Positions 27,144-35,743 of a DNA stretch of 64,000 nt are shown one piece after another. The translations under genes were made by a program, and so were the position numbers. Under the pieces are notes generated by a model that was given only the letters and a program-made list of their open reading frames with translations, did no database searches and was not told the origin of the DNA. The stretch is from an uncultured Fretibacterium sp. GTDB taxonomy: Bacteria; Synergistota; Synergistia; Synergistales; Aminobacteriaceae. The stretch's first letter is position 1; each line of letters opens with the position of its first letter. The DNA lies in the NCBI GenBank assembly GCA_946186205.1, contig CAMHMH010000002.1, positions 533,252-597,251 on the forward strand. Direction: 5' to 3'.

Positions 27144-28223
27144 ATGTTCTGCTCAAATTGCGGTGCTAATCTCCCTGAAGGATCGCGCTTCTGCTCAAAG
27201 TGCGGGGCGAGTCTTTCGGGCGGCAGTTCAGGCGGGAAAAATAATTCAGGCGCATTAACACGGAGGGAAGTTGCTTCAAGGTACAAAGACCCCGGAGAGC
27301 TTCTTGAGGATTTTAACAACGCTGACAGACGGACTCAGGACTTAATGTGGAAAATTGTCATTGAGGGTACATTTTCGGAGCTGTTCAACAAGCGTAAACA
27401 GTTTGACCACTACGGCACCAATATATACATAATCGGGAAGGACTCAATCACCCGCGAGATGAAAGAGAACCTCAGCGACTATTACATGACTGATGATCCG
27501 GAAGAAACGCCGCTCTTAGTGTTTGATTACACGGGAAAAGGAACGCTGAAGGAAGGCTTCGTGATAACAAACAGCCGCTTCATTTTCAATTACGGCGGAA
27601 GAGGACAGCAGGAATTTGAGCTGAATGAGCTTGAAGATGTAGAAGTCGGGAAAGCATTGCTTGCGAACGTGATGTATCTTCATACTGTTGACGGCGTGAA
27701 GTCCGACAAAATATTTCTGACGACAGCGGGCGATGAGATGGGATTCGCGTCAACATTCCGGGAGCTTGTCAGAAGAATCAACAAATTCTATAACTATTTC
27801 GCCGGGACACTGGAGCCTGAATCAATCGGCGGAGGCGGAGACACGGACAAAATTATACGTGCCTGCCATTGTGTTCAGTTCGGAGCAGGAACAAGCTGCG
27901 AGGTTGGAGACCCGGTGCTTACTCCGAAAAACTCAAAGAGGGTAGCAAAAGCAAGAATGTATTTCCGTATCCCGGAGAATGAAGATGTGTATTTCATTTA
28001 CGACTCGACAGTATTCGGAGGCTGTGAGCATGGTTTCGCGGTGTGCTCGGGCGGAGTATATTACTGCGGGGATCATGACAGCCCGGAATATCTCGACTGG
28101 GAAGATTATGAAGACGCAGCCATAAACGGCGGAACGTTATCCGTGTCAATAAACGGCGCGAATTTTGCAGCGGGATTTTCAGGGAAGAAACTGCTGATGT
28201 TATTACAGGCTCTCCAGCAGTAA
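27144..28223 (+). CDS. Zinc-ribbon protein with bacterial PH-like domains
   Basis: The 359-residue protein opens with a zinc ribbon: Cys3, Cys6, Cys18 and Cys21 (CSNCGANLPEGSRFCSKCG). A Gly/Ser linker and two beta-rich segments follow (GFVITNSRFIFNYGGRGQQE and FELNELEDVEV), reminiscent of short bacterial PH domains that detect cellular state. The C-terminal 100 residues contain VFGGCEHGFAVCSGGVYYCG, a Cys/Gly-rich segment not recognised. It is co-transcribed with the Sel1 protein. No membrane helix is seen. Confidence 0.65.
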   Translation: MFCSNCGANLPEGSRFCSKCGASLSGGSSGGKNNSGALTRREVASRYKDPGELLEDFNNADRRTQDLMWKIVIEGTFSELFNKRKQFDHYGTNIYIIGKDSITREMKENLSDYYMTDDPEETPLLVFDYTGKGTLKEGFVITNSRFIFNYGGRGQQEFELNELEDVEVGKALLANVMYLHTVDGVKSDKIFLTTAGDEMGFASTFRELVRRINKFYNYFAGTLEPESIGGGGDTDKIIRACHCVQFGAGTSCEVGDPVLTPKNSKRVAKARMYFRIPENEDVYFIYDSTVFGGCEHGFAVCSGGVYYCGDHDSPEYLDWEDYEDAAINGGTLSVSINGANFAAGFSGKKLLMLLQALQQ

Positions 28224-28225
28224 GA

Positions 28226-28262
28226 CAAAAATTCCCCCGGTCGAAACATGGCCGGGGGATTC
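28226..28262 (-). terminator. Terminator after larC (and the zinc-ribbon gene)
   Basis: CCCCCGG (28235-28241) pairs with CCGGGGG (28253-28259). On the minus strand the stem is followed by AATTTTTG. On the plus strand only a short T stretch follows. Confidence 0.75.
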
Positions 28263-28269
28263 GTTTCCT

Positions 28270-29508
28270 CTATATTTCTTTCTGAATGATATTCCTTGCC
28301 TCGTTCATTGAGATATTTTTCTGACTCGCAACCGCTTTCACGTCTTCATACTCCGGGACTCTCCGCAGAATTTCCCCGTCAAGCTCCGTAACTTTCACCC
28401 GGACTTTTCCCAATGACGTATCACACTCATCAATCTTCCACTTCAAACGCAAACGGTCAAAATCTTTCAGCCTCACTCCCTGCGACGTAGTATGTGTGAG
28501 AATGAGACGGCAAATCTTCACAGTGTCGTCAGGTTTCGACATGCAGCAGAGCTTCACGCCCGGACGAAACTTCTTCATGCTGATATTTTCCGTCCACACA
28601 TCAAGCGCGCCCGCCTCAAAAAGTTTCGCGCACACTGGCTCATAGTCCTGCGGGTTCATGTCGTCAATGTTGCACTCCATCAGCGTCAACTTCTCGTAAA
28701 CTAATCCGCTTACATCGTCCGCGCTGTCCATCATAACAGCTCGCAAAGCATTGGGCATGTCTTCAGACTCATGATTGCCGAAGCCGAACCCTGACGCATA
28801 AATTTTCCCAGCCGGCATTACTCCGAATCCGTCAGCAAGAACTTTCACCAGCAATGCCCCTGTAGGAGTCGTGCGTTCCATCGGACTGCCATTCGCGAAA
28901 ACAGGAAGCCCCCTCAGCAAGTATTCAGCAGCAGGAGCAGGAACAGGCAGCACACCGTGAGCGCATTTGACCGTGCCAGAGCCGACATTGACGGGAGAAC
29001 ATATAACACGCGGCCAGTCTAAAGCCTCCATTAACACAAACGCACCGGCAATATCGATTATTGAGTCGACAGCTCCGACCTCGTGAAAGTGAATCATGTC
29101 GGGAGTCGTTGCGTGTACGTGAGCTTCAGCCTCAGCGAGTAACGAGAATGCCCGCAATGTTTCGCGCTTGACCCTCTGGGAGAGTCCGCTTCCTGAGATT
29201 ATCGCCTCGATGTCGTGCAAGTGCCTGTGATGATGATGCGAGTCATGCTCGTGAACGTGCGCGTGTTCAGTCGCGTGTTCATGGCCGTGTTCGTGTTCGT
29301 CGCCGTGAAAGACATTAATGTCAAAATTTATCCCGGCGATTCCGTTCCGTGTCGTATGCTCTATCAGTATTTCGTACTCGCCGTCAATAGAGTGAATCTT
29401 CCCGATTTCGTTAATAATAATTTCGGGGTCATGCACGAGATTCAGCAATGCCCCGATGAACATATCACCGGCGATTCCCGCAAAGCAGTCAAGATATAAC
29501 GTCTTCAA
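28270..29508 (-). CDS. larC: Nickel-insertion protein LarC of the NPN cofactor pathway
   Basis: LarC inserts nickel into the pyridinium dithio mononucleotide to complete the nickel-pincer (NPN) cofactor of lactate racemase and related enzymes. The 412-residue product starts KTLYLDCFAGIAGDMFIGAL, has a His-rich insert at residues about 68-98 (more than 15 His), then HFHEVGAVDSIIDI, ERTTPTGALL and CNIDDMNPQDYEPV. It is one uninterrupted frame, unlike the frameshifted larC1/C2 of Lactobacillus plantarum. TTG at 29508 follows AAGG of the comB end. LarE is encoded at 43.9 kb; larA and larB are not in the window. Confidence 0.9.
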   Translation of the reverse strand: MKTLYLDCFAGIAGDMFIGALLNLVHDPEIIINEIGKIHSIDGEYEILIEHTTRNGIAGINFDINVFHGDEHEHGHEHATEHAHVHEHDSHHHHRHLHDIEAIISGSGLSQRVKRETLRAFSLLAEAEAHVHATTPDMIHFHEVGAVDSIIDIAGAFVLMEALDWPRVICSPVNVGSGTVKCAHGVLPVPAPAAEYLLRGLPVFANGSPMERTTPTGALLVKVLADGFGVMPAGKIYASGFGFGNHESEDMPNALRAVMMDSADDVSGLVYEKLTLMECNIDDMNPQDYEPVCAKLFEAGALDVWTENISMKKFRPGVKLCCMSKPDDTVKICRLILTHTTSQGVRLKDFDRLRLKWKIDECDTSLGKVRVKVTELDGEILRRVPEYEDVKAVASQKNISMNEARNIIQKEI

Positions 29509-29512
29509 ATTC

Positions 29513-30364
29513 TCAAGCCTTCTTTCTTGTGTATGCTAGTAATTCTTCAAACGGATCTGAAACTTTTTCTGACGGTTCGACTCTCTCATTCTCACGGTGA
29601 TACGGCCTCGCGCTGCCTGATACTGCACGCAGGACTGTGCGCTCTTCATTCTCCGCTAACATCGGAACAACTGTAGACGAGTCAATCTCGCACGCAAAAG
29701 AAATATCGTCGCTGTAGCCGATCTGAGTCAAATACTGCGCGTGAGTCGATTTCCTTACGCAAGACTCAATATCATTCCCGCTGTTTTGCCACAAGGTCAA
29801 AGCCATTCTCGCGCTGTCGGACAAAAGTACTTCACCATGACTCAATAAATCCTCAATGACTGCTCCGGCGCAAAGTGTATCTTCCCAAGACGGGCGGTGC
29901 TTTCTTCCTGAACACAAAATCCCGATGCGAGTCCCAATCGTCAAAGCATGGTCGAGGCATGCAGAATAATTCCTGAAGCATACGGCCATGACTGGACACC
30001 CGGAAGACTCAGCCTCAAGCAATGCTCCCGTGCCGTTTGTTGTTGACATTACCCCGCAATAGTGAGAGCGTATCACATCATACGTAAGGTCTAAAGGTGA
30101 GTTGCCCATGTCGAAACCTTCAGGCGGGATTCCGTTCACCTCACCCATGAGAAGAGGAGATGACCCGCGCCCGCGCAAATCTTTCACAAGCTCGCGTGCA
30201 AGCTCAGGAGTTTTCACGGGGTAAAGCTCAGTTCCTCCGAGTTCAAACCAGCGAGTCATTACGGTAGTCGCCCGGAGAACGTCAATAACCATCCATAAAT
30301 CAGCAGACGGAAGGTAATTCCCTCCGCCCGCGAAAACTAAATCAGCCTCAAAATTTCCCGGCAT
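29513..30364 (-). CDS. ComB-family 2-phosphosulfolactate phosphatase
   Basis: ComB hydrolyses 2-phosphosulfolactate to sulfolactate, a step of coenzyme M synthesis in methanogens; bacterial homologues are common and their substrate is often unknown. The 283-residue product has VIDVLRATTVMTRWFELGG near the N-terminus, LLMGEVNG, GFDMGNSPLDL and MSTTNGTGALLEA, all characteristic. The ATG at 30364 has its ribosome site in the heptamer repeat just upstream. It lies between proS and larC in a minus-strand operon. Confidence 0.8.
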   Translation of the reverse strand: MPGNFEADLVFAGGGNYLPSADLWMVIDVLRATTVMTRWFELGGTELYPVKTPELARELVKDLRGRGSSPLLMGEVNGIPPEGFDMGNSPLDLTYDVIRSHYCGVMSTTNGTGALLEAESSGCPVMAVCFRNYSACLDHALTIGTRIGILCSGRKHRPSWEDTLCAGAVIEDLLSHGEVLLSDSARMALTLWQNSGNDIESCVRKSTHAQYLTQIGYSDDISFACEIDSSTVVPMLAENEERTVLRAVSGSARPYHRENERVEPSEKVSDPFEELLAYTRKKA

Positions 30365-30366
30365 TT

Positions 30367-30401
30367 CTCTAATCCCTGCTCCCTGTTCCCTAATCCCTGA
30401 G
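30367..30401. repeat. Degenerate heptamer array between proS and comB
   Basis: On the plus strand five heptamers run head to tail: CTCTAAT, CCCTGCT, CCCTGTT, CCCTAAT, CCCTGAG. On the coding strand they read as CTCAGGG, ATTAGGG, AACAGGG, AGCAGGG and ATTAGAG. The array fills the 39-base gap between proS and comB and supplies the comB ribosome site. The first unit is nearly the CTCAGGA unit repeated at the right edge of the window. Confidence 0.75.
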
Positions 30402-30403
30402 AC

Positions 30404-31840
30404 TTAATACGCCTTCGCAAAAACTGTGAGCCTTGCGCCGTCATTGCCCGTGATGATACATTTCCCCGTTTCGCTGCCCGGCAATATCACGCGGGGAGTC
30501 GCTCCTGTCTCTTCACGGATTCGAGTCTCATCTTCCTTTGTGCCTCCGAAATATGCGCGTACGAATCCGCCCTTGTCAGCAATAATTTCTTTCAGCTCTT
30601 CATACGTTGAAGCGTCATGCGTGTTAGCATCGCGGAAATCTTTGGCCCTCGCAAAAAGATTCTTCTGAATGTCATCAAGTACTTTCTTCACGGCGGGTAT
30701 CACTTCATCATTCGCAACGTCAATTTTTGTGCCTGTGTCGCGGCGCACGAGTCGTACAGTCCCGGCTGTTATGTCCTTCTCGCCGAGTTCGAGCCTTAAC
30801 GGGACTCCCTTCTGAAGGTGAGCGAAGAAACGATCGCCCGGCCTCATGTGGAAGTCAGTATCAACTTTCGTATACATTCCGCCGAGTTCATCATCGAGCC
30901 TTGCGGATAATTCTTTTGCTTTGGGTAAAATTTCATTTTCTGCGACAGACTCATCTTTTGAGATAGGGAGGATTACGGCCTTCACGGGAGCGATTCGGGG
31001 AGGAATGATTAAGCCGTCATCATCTGAGTGTGTCATGATTAACGCGCCGATTGAACGTGTCGAGAGTCCCCAGCTTGTAGTCCAGCAGTAAGCTAATTCG
31101 CCGTCCCTGTTCTGATACTGAATCTCGAAAGCCTTTGCGAAATTCTGGCCGAGAAAATGACTCGTTGCTGACTGTAACGCTTTCGTGTCGCTCATCATTG
31201 CCTCGCAAGTGTACGTGTCTTCAGCTCCGGGGAATCTTTCTCCCGCTGTCTTTTCGCCTGAAAGAACCGGCACCGCTAATTCTTCCTCAAGCACTTTCCT
31301 GTACACGTGAAGCATTCTGATTGTTTCCTCACGCGCTTCCTGCTCTGTTTCGTGGGCTGTGTGTCCTTCCTGCCAGAGAAATTCTGACGTTCGCAGAAAC
31401 AAGCGGGGGCGTTTCTCCCATCGCATTACGTTGCACCACTGGTTAATCAGAACGGGCAGATCCCGCCATGACTGAATCCACTTTGAATACATGTTGCCTA
31501 TGATAGTTTCTGACGTGGGACGGACTGCAAAAGGTTCTTCGAGCTTCTCGCCTCCTGCATGAGTCACCATAGCAAGCTCCGGGGCGAATCCTTCAACGTG
31601 TTCTGCTTCCTTCCTGAAAAATGATTCGGGAATCAGCAGCGGGAAGTATGCGTTTACATGGCCGGTCTTCTTGAACTCAGCGTCAAGTTTTGCCTGAATG
31701 TTTTCCCACAATGCATAACCTGTAGGACGGATTACCATACAGCCGCGGACGGGCGCGTAGTCTGCGAGCTCTGCTGCTTTGATTACGTCAAGATACCACT
31801 GCGAATAGTTTTCTTTTCTCGGTGTTATGTTTCGTGCCAA
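30404..31840 (-). CDS. proS: Prolyl-tRNA synthetase, archaeal/eukaryotic type
   Basis: The class II synthetase charges tRNA-Pro. At 478 residues and without the bacterial editing insert it belongs to the shorter archaeal/eukaryote-like type (ProS type 3). It shows the class II core in RGCMVIRPTGYALWENIQ, FAVRPTSETIIG, NQWCNVMRWEKRPRLFLRT and FLWQEGHTAH, with the anticodon-binding domain after residue 280. TTG at 31840 follows AAAGGAGG. It is preceded by the vapBC-like pair on the same strand (24 bases). Confidence 0.93.
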   Translation of the reverse strand: MARNITPRKENYSQWYLDVIKAAELADYAPVRGCMVIRPTGYALWENIQAKLDAEFKKTGHVNAYFPLLIPESFFRKEAEHVEGFAPELAMVTHAGGEKLEEPFAVRPTSETIIGNMYSKWIQSWRDLPVLINQWCNVMRWEKRPRLFLRTSEFLWQEGHTAHETEQEAREETIRMLHVYRKVLEEELAVPVLSGEKTAGERFPGAEDTYTCEAMMSDTKALQSATSHFLGQNFAKAFEIQYQNRDGELAYCWTTSWGLSTRSIGALIMTHSDDDGLIIPPRIAPVKAVILPISKDESVAENEILPKAKELSARLDDELGGMYTKVDTDFHMRPGDRFFAHLQKGVPLRLELGEKDITAGTVRLVRRDTGTKIDVANDEVIPAVKKVLDDIQKNLFARAKDFRDANTHDASTYEELKEIIADKGGFVRAYFGGTKEDETRIREETGATPRVILPGSETGKCIITGNDGARLTVFAKAY

Positions 31841-31864
31841 AATTATTTGTCCTCCTTTTGTGAT

Positions 31865-32242
31865 TTACCAGATTGTTTTTACTTCATACTTGATGATTTC
31901 GCTGTCGTTTGTCAGGAGCGTATATCCCTCTTCAATTGCAGACGCGATTATAATTCTGTCAAAAGGGTCTCTGTGTATCAGCGGCATATTCTGAATCCTC
32001 TCAAAGTATCTCAGCTTCAGCGGGAGAATATTAATATCCTCGTCAATGCATATCTGCTCAAGCTCAAATGTATTATGTCGCAAGTTAAGTTTGCCTGTAG
32101 TTTTCTTGATGGCAATCTCCCATAATGTAGCCTTGCTGATATATACAGCTTCACTCCCCGCAAGAATATCAGAGACTGTATCAGACAGCTTGGGGTCATC
32201 GAGCACCGACCATATGAAAGCGCAAGTATCAAGAATATACAT
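31865..32242 (-). CDS. vapC: PIN-domain ribonuclease toxin (VapC-like)
   Basis: The 125-residue PIN-domain protein has the acidic active site visible as ILDTCAFIW (Asp5), ATLWEIAIK (Glu) and HRDPFDRIIIASAI (two Asp). Such toxins cleave RNA and are kept inactive by the antitoxin encoded just upstream. Its ATG shares a base with the antitoxin stop (TGATG), the usual coupled arrangement. The RNA target is unknown. Confidence 0.85.
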   Translation of the reverse strand: MYILDTCAFIWSVLDDPKLSDTVSDILAGSEAVYISKATLWEIAIKKTTGKLNLRHNTFELEQICIDEDINILPLKLRYFERIQNMPLIHRDPFDRIIIASAIEEGYTLLTNDSEIIKYEVKTIW

Positions 32243-32526
32243 CAGATTACGGCCTCTTGCGGTAATACCTTGTTACGGTCTGCCGCTTCCTGCAAAGCTC
32301 TCAGTTCACTTTGCGGCACAAGCTCCATAGGCTCATTGAAATCATCAGACATCCATACTTGCCCTTCGAGGACTCCAAGCAGGCGTGGCCTGTCGCGTTT
32401 TTTCCTTTCACGTTTCGCAGGTACTACAGGAGACTCGCGCAGGAAACGTACAAATTGCAGAAGTAACTGAAGGCTGCTTTCCGGCACATTCTCAATATCA
32501 TGTAGAATTTCTTCTCTCAGTGTCAT
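32242..32526 (-). CDS. DUF2281-type antitoxin of the PIN toxin
   Basis: The 94-residue protein starts TLREEILHDIENVPESSLQL, with VRFLRE following, and has LLGVLEGQVWMSDDFNEPM near residue 55, the typical DUF2281 layout (N-terminal dimer helix, C-terminal toxin-binding tail). The ATG at 32526 follows GGAGG; an upstream TTG at 32544 contains that site and is rejected. It probably represses its own transcription with VapC. Confidence 0.8.
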   Translation of the reverse strand: MTLREEILHDIENVPESSLQLLLQFVRFLRESPVVPAKRERKKRDRPRLLGVLEGQVWMSDDFNEPMELVPQSELRALQEAADRNKVLPQEAVI

Positions 32527-32549
32527 ATTTCTTCCTCCTCTCAAAATTT

Positions 32550-34646
32550 TTACGGCAGCGGATAATGATCCCAGATCGGAACGCCTAAGAAGAATCCCGT
32601 TTTCAGTTCCTCAGATCCGTACATGATTGCGAGTTTCGTATCGATTATGTTGTTCGGGAAATTCACAGCAAGCCCGACTTCCCACGGAGCATCTATCTTG
32701 TGCCATTCCTTGTCCATAGCATAGCCCCAGCTCGCAAAGATTTCGCCCGCAAGTACTCCTACTGCCGTTCGGTTAAGTATCTTTCTTACTGCGAGATTTG
32801 CCCAGAACATTCTCTCAGCCTCAATAGGATTCGACGCGACTGAATACAATTCCTCAGCTGCTCCCAGATATACGGCGTGGCTTCTCCTGTTCATGTCGCC
32901 TTCTGCAAAACCGAGACGCAAATACGTCCTCCATACGCTTGACACTTCCAGCGGCTTGAAGTAGCTCAGCCTGTAATTTATCTCGTCAAAGTTAGGCCAC
33001 CACGCATTAATCTTCCACGCATAGCCCCTTGTCGGATCTGAAGGCATGTCGAGAGTGTCATACTCCGCAAAGAATGTTATTCCGCTGGCTTCCGTTCCGT
33101 CTTTGGGTGATATTGAGTCTCCGTCAACATGTTCATACGCATAGCCCAAGCCCATATTCACATCACCCCACGTGAAGAGCCGCGCTGCTCCTATCGCGTA
33201 TCTGTCCCAGTCGCGCAATTTGTTTCCTTCACCGCTGGGCTGCCAGTTCTGAGCCGACAGAGTGAACTGCCATCCGTCCATAGGCTGAGGGGCTGTCTGA
33301 TACGTCAGGTCAATTCCCCATTGTTCGCCGATTTTCGCGACTCCTACGAGCGAGTCATACTCTGACAATATCCCGTTCATTTCGCCCTTAAGATATAGCC
33401 ATCTGTTTGGGTGAAGGTTCGTCGTGTAACCTGATATGCCCAGCTTGATCTCCGGGGATTTCCTCACATCGATACGCACAAGAATATCTCCTGAAGCCGT
33501 CCGCCCTAACTGGTAATCTGCCATCTCAACGCCGATCGATTCCGACAGCCTGTCAAGACCGTCATTGATCTTCTTTTCGTCAACAGGCTTTCCGATCCAT
33601 CGCAGACCCCTCTTTCTCACAAGCTCGGCCATTTTCGGCGGAAGTCCGTGCACTTCTACATCTCCTACAATGTTGCTTAAGTGCCTTTCTTCCTCCTGAA
33701 GCGTGAAAAGCGCGGGGCCTTTCTCTGAGAGTGCTTTTATTTCGTCAATATGCTTCATGGCCTCTTCAGTTCCGAGCGCAATAACCTTTTCAGGGTCTAC
33801 ATTGTCAAGCGTTCCCATCCCGGATGTGTCTGGCCTCAGAAGTATATCCGCCGCTAATGCTTCCTCGTCAGTTGTCCTTCTCATTAGAATCGTCAGCGTT
33901 TGATTCAGAACGTCCATGTATGAATTTACTTTGCTTTCCATTACCCCGGAGATGTCAACCGCTACAATCGGTATGCCGGGGAATAATTCCTTTGCTGTGT
34001 AGACAGGAAGATTTGAGACTATGCCCCCGTCAACAAGAAGATGATCGTCAATCTTCCACGGCTCGAATACCATCGGGATCGACATTGAAGCCCTCATTGC
34101 CGAAGCTAAGTTGCCTTCCTTGAGCACAACTTTTTCACCGGTGTTGATGTCAGTCGCAACTGCCGCATAAGGTATAGGAAGGTGATAAAAGTCAGTCTCT
34201 GTTACGTGCTTCATGAGCCGCGAAAAATATCTGTACAGCTTGTCGCCCGTCAGTATTCCTTTAGGCCCGGTCTGCCCTTCCTGCTTCTTGTACGTTAGAA
34301 AACTGACTGTGTTTGTCTTTGCGCGCCGGTCATTTCCTGTGAACACGAACATAGGCCCGGTGTTTTCGCTCAAAAGGCTCGGAAGGTCTAACTCCTTCAA
34401 GATTCTGTGCATGTCCTTCGTAGAGTAACCGCTCGCCCTCAATGCACCCATCAATGCGCCCATGCTCGTGCCGACTATCCCGACTATAGGCACTCCGTTA
34501 AGCTCCAGAGTCTCCATGACTCCCAAGTGAGCGAAGCCCTTTGTGCCTCCTCCTGAAAGAACAAGAACGACTCCCGCTTCACCCTGAAGAGGACTCAGCG
34601 CGATAATACATGCGGCCACGAGGATGTGAATCAAACGTTTCAGCAT
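32550..34646 (-). CDS. Patatin-like phospholipase fused to an outer-membrane barrel
   Basis: The 698-residue protein has a signal peptide (LKRLIHILVAACIIALS, cut after GEA). A patatin domain follows, with oxyanion loop GGGTKGFAHLG, nucleophile Ser in GTSMGA and Asp in DGG (LLVDGGIVSNLP). Then come a POTRA-like segment (residues about 350-410) and a C-terminal 16-strand BamA/TpsB-like barrel rich in alternating aromatic residues. This is the PlpD/type Vd layout, in which the lipase is carried across the outer membrane by its own barrel. The ATG at 34646 follows AAGGGGAG; 27 further upstream residues in the open frame are untranslated leader. Confidence 0.85.
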   Translation of the reverse strand: MLKRLIHILVAACIIALSPLQGEAGVVLVLSGGGTKGFAHLGVMETLELNGVPIVGIVGTSMGALMGALRASGYSTKDMHRILKELDLPSLLSENTGPMFVFTGNDRRAKTNTVSFLTYKKQEGQTGPKGILTGDKLYRYFSRLMKHVTETDFYHLPIPYAAVATDINTGEKVVLKEGNLASAMRASMSIPMVFEPWKIDDHLLVDGGIVSNLPVYTAKELFPGIPIVAVDISGVMESKVNSYMDVLNQTLTILMRRTTDEEALAADILLRPDTSGMGTLDNVDPEKVIALGTEEAMKHIDEIKALSEKGPALFTLQEEERHLSNIVGDVEVHGLPPKMAELVRKRGLRWIGKPVDEKKINDGLDRLSESIGVEMADYQLGRTASGDILVRIDVRKSPEIKLGISGYTTNLHPNRWLYLKGEMNGILSEYDSLVGVAKIGEQWGIDLTYQTAPQPMDGWQFTLSAQNWQPSGEGNKLRDWDRYAIGAARLFTWGDVNMGLGYAYEHVDGDSISPKDGTEASGITFFAEYDTLDMPSDPTRGYAWKINAWWPNFDEINYRLSYFKPLEVSSVWRTYLRLGFAEGDMNRRSHAVYLGAAEELYSVASNPIEAERMFWANLAVRKILNRTAVGVLAGEIFASWGYAMDKEWHKIDAPWEVGLAVNFPNNIIDTKLAIMYGSEELKTGFFLGVPIWDHYPLP

Positions 34647-34666
34647 AAAATTTCTCCCCTTAATGT

Positions 34667-34704
34667 GAAAAACGGCTCCGGCCCATTCAGACCAAGAACC
34701 GTTC
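34667..34704 (-). terminator. Terminator after the CheX-like gene
   Basis: On the minus strand AACGGTTCTTGG pairs, with wobbles and one mismatch, with CCGGAGCCGTT, followed by T. It ends about 10 bases before the ribosome site of the patatin gene. Confidence 0.65.
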
Positions 34705-34742
34705 AACAAATTTCTTATGTTAAGCAATAAAAATATTACAGG

Positions 34743-35234
34743 CTAGTCAATCTTGAACGACAGCACAAGATAAAGCCCCCCTGAAGGCTGAATCTCAAAA
34801 GGAAGTGTGAAGCTCCTCATGCCGTTGTCCTCTTTCGTTACGTTCCTGATATTTTCCCCTATGATTAATTGCGGAGGCGTTACATCTACCGTGCCCAATG
34901 CACTTTGAACCAGCGCGCGCCCGCCTATCATGTTTGACAGCTCGCCGATTACGCTCATTGACACATCATCACCGAGCACGGGCGGTATCATTCCCCCCGA
35001 CATGACTTGAATAATATTCTCGAAGCCCTCTTTGTTGAGCATGATATTAACCGTTCCGCGTGAACCTACGCCAACGACTCCGATTAAAGCGGTTGTACAG
35101 ATATTGCCGACCTTTATCCCAGGGGAAACTTTTGACTTGTTGAGGGTGATATTAAGCCCTACCTCTCGCCCTACGGAAAGAACAGCCGATGCAAAACTAT
35201 TTACCAGAGCGATTAGTTTATCGTTACCGGCCAT
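34743..35234 (-). CDS. cheX: CheX/CheC-type chemotaxis phosphatase
   Basis: The 163-residue cytoplasmic protein is of the CheC/CheX family, which dephosphorylates CheY-P. The catalytic E-x2-N pair is Glu98 and Asn101 (SVIGELSNMIGG). Residues about 30-75 form the beta-sheet (ICTTALIGVVGVGSRGTVNI). Only one E-x2-N motif is present, as in CheX. No other chemotaxis gene lies in the window. It has its own terminator. Confidence 0.8.
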   Translation of the reverse strand: MAGNDKLIALVNSFASAVLSVGREVGLNITLNKSKVSPGIKVGNICTTALIGVVGVGSRGTVNIMLNKEGFENIIQVMSGGMIPPVLGDDVSMSVIGELSNMIGGRALVQSALGTVDVTPPQLIIGENIRNVTKEDNGMRSFTLPFEIQPSGGLYLVLSFKID

Positions 35235-35290
35235 CTGAAATTAATCTCCCTCCCTGTATTTTGTTGACTTGAATTTGGATTTGCGACATA

Positions 35291-35743
35291 TTATAGCTTA
35301 TTCCGCCGTATATCTCTATATTTTTTCAGACCCCTTAACGCTATAGCATATGCAGCGAGATCATCAAGCACTCTCGGAGGGACTCGCATTCCTTCAGGCA
35401 GAAAACGCATAAAGATTCCCGGCTTGTGAATCTTCCAGTAAAGACTCCGGGCTTCCATCGTCGTATTCTTTTCGTCAACAATAATAACCTCATGGCCTGT
35501 TATGCTCCTTACCTGCTCCGTGAAATCTCTGCTTGTCGTTCCGTTCCCGATGGCTATGAATTTGACTCGCGAAATGCTTACGTCAGACTCAAAACCGACT
35601 CGCCGTTCAATAACGTAAGGCGCGAAATCGTGAAGGCAGGACTCAATCTCACATGAAGGGAATATACCTGACATCATCAAACCGCCGTCAAGATTCACGA
35701 ACGCAAACCCCGTTTTGTCTCGCCCGGGATCGAAGCCTAACAC
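35291..35743 (-). CDS. RuvX/YqgF-like RNase H-fold protein
   Basis: The 150-residue product has an RNase H-like resolvase fold: first strand LGFDPGRDKTGFAFV with the first catalytic Asp, FIAIGNGTTSRDF, VIIVDEKNTTMEARS with Asp/Glu, and a late VLDDLAAYAIALRGL with Asp. This matches YqgF-family or related nucleases acting on rRNA or DNA junctions. GTG at 35743 overlaps the upstream stop (TAGTG); an in-frame ATG at 35773 is the alternative. Confidence 0.7.
   Translation of the reverse strand: MLGFDPGRDKTGFAFVNLDGGLMMSGIFPSCEIESCLHDFAPYVIERRVGFESDVSISRVKFIAIGNGTTSRDFTEQVRSITGHEVIIVDEKNTTMEARSLYWKIHKPGIFMRFLPEGMRVPPRVLDDLAAYAIALRGLKKYRDIRRNKL

Noticed and set aside
28270..29508. Programmed frameshift in larC
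   Set aside because: The gene is a single continuous frame from LYLDCFAGIAGD to the C-terminal domain, so no frameshift is needed.
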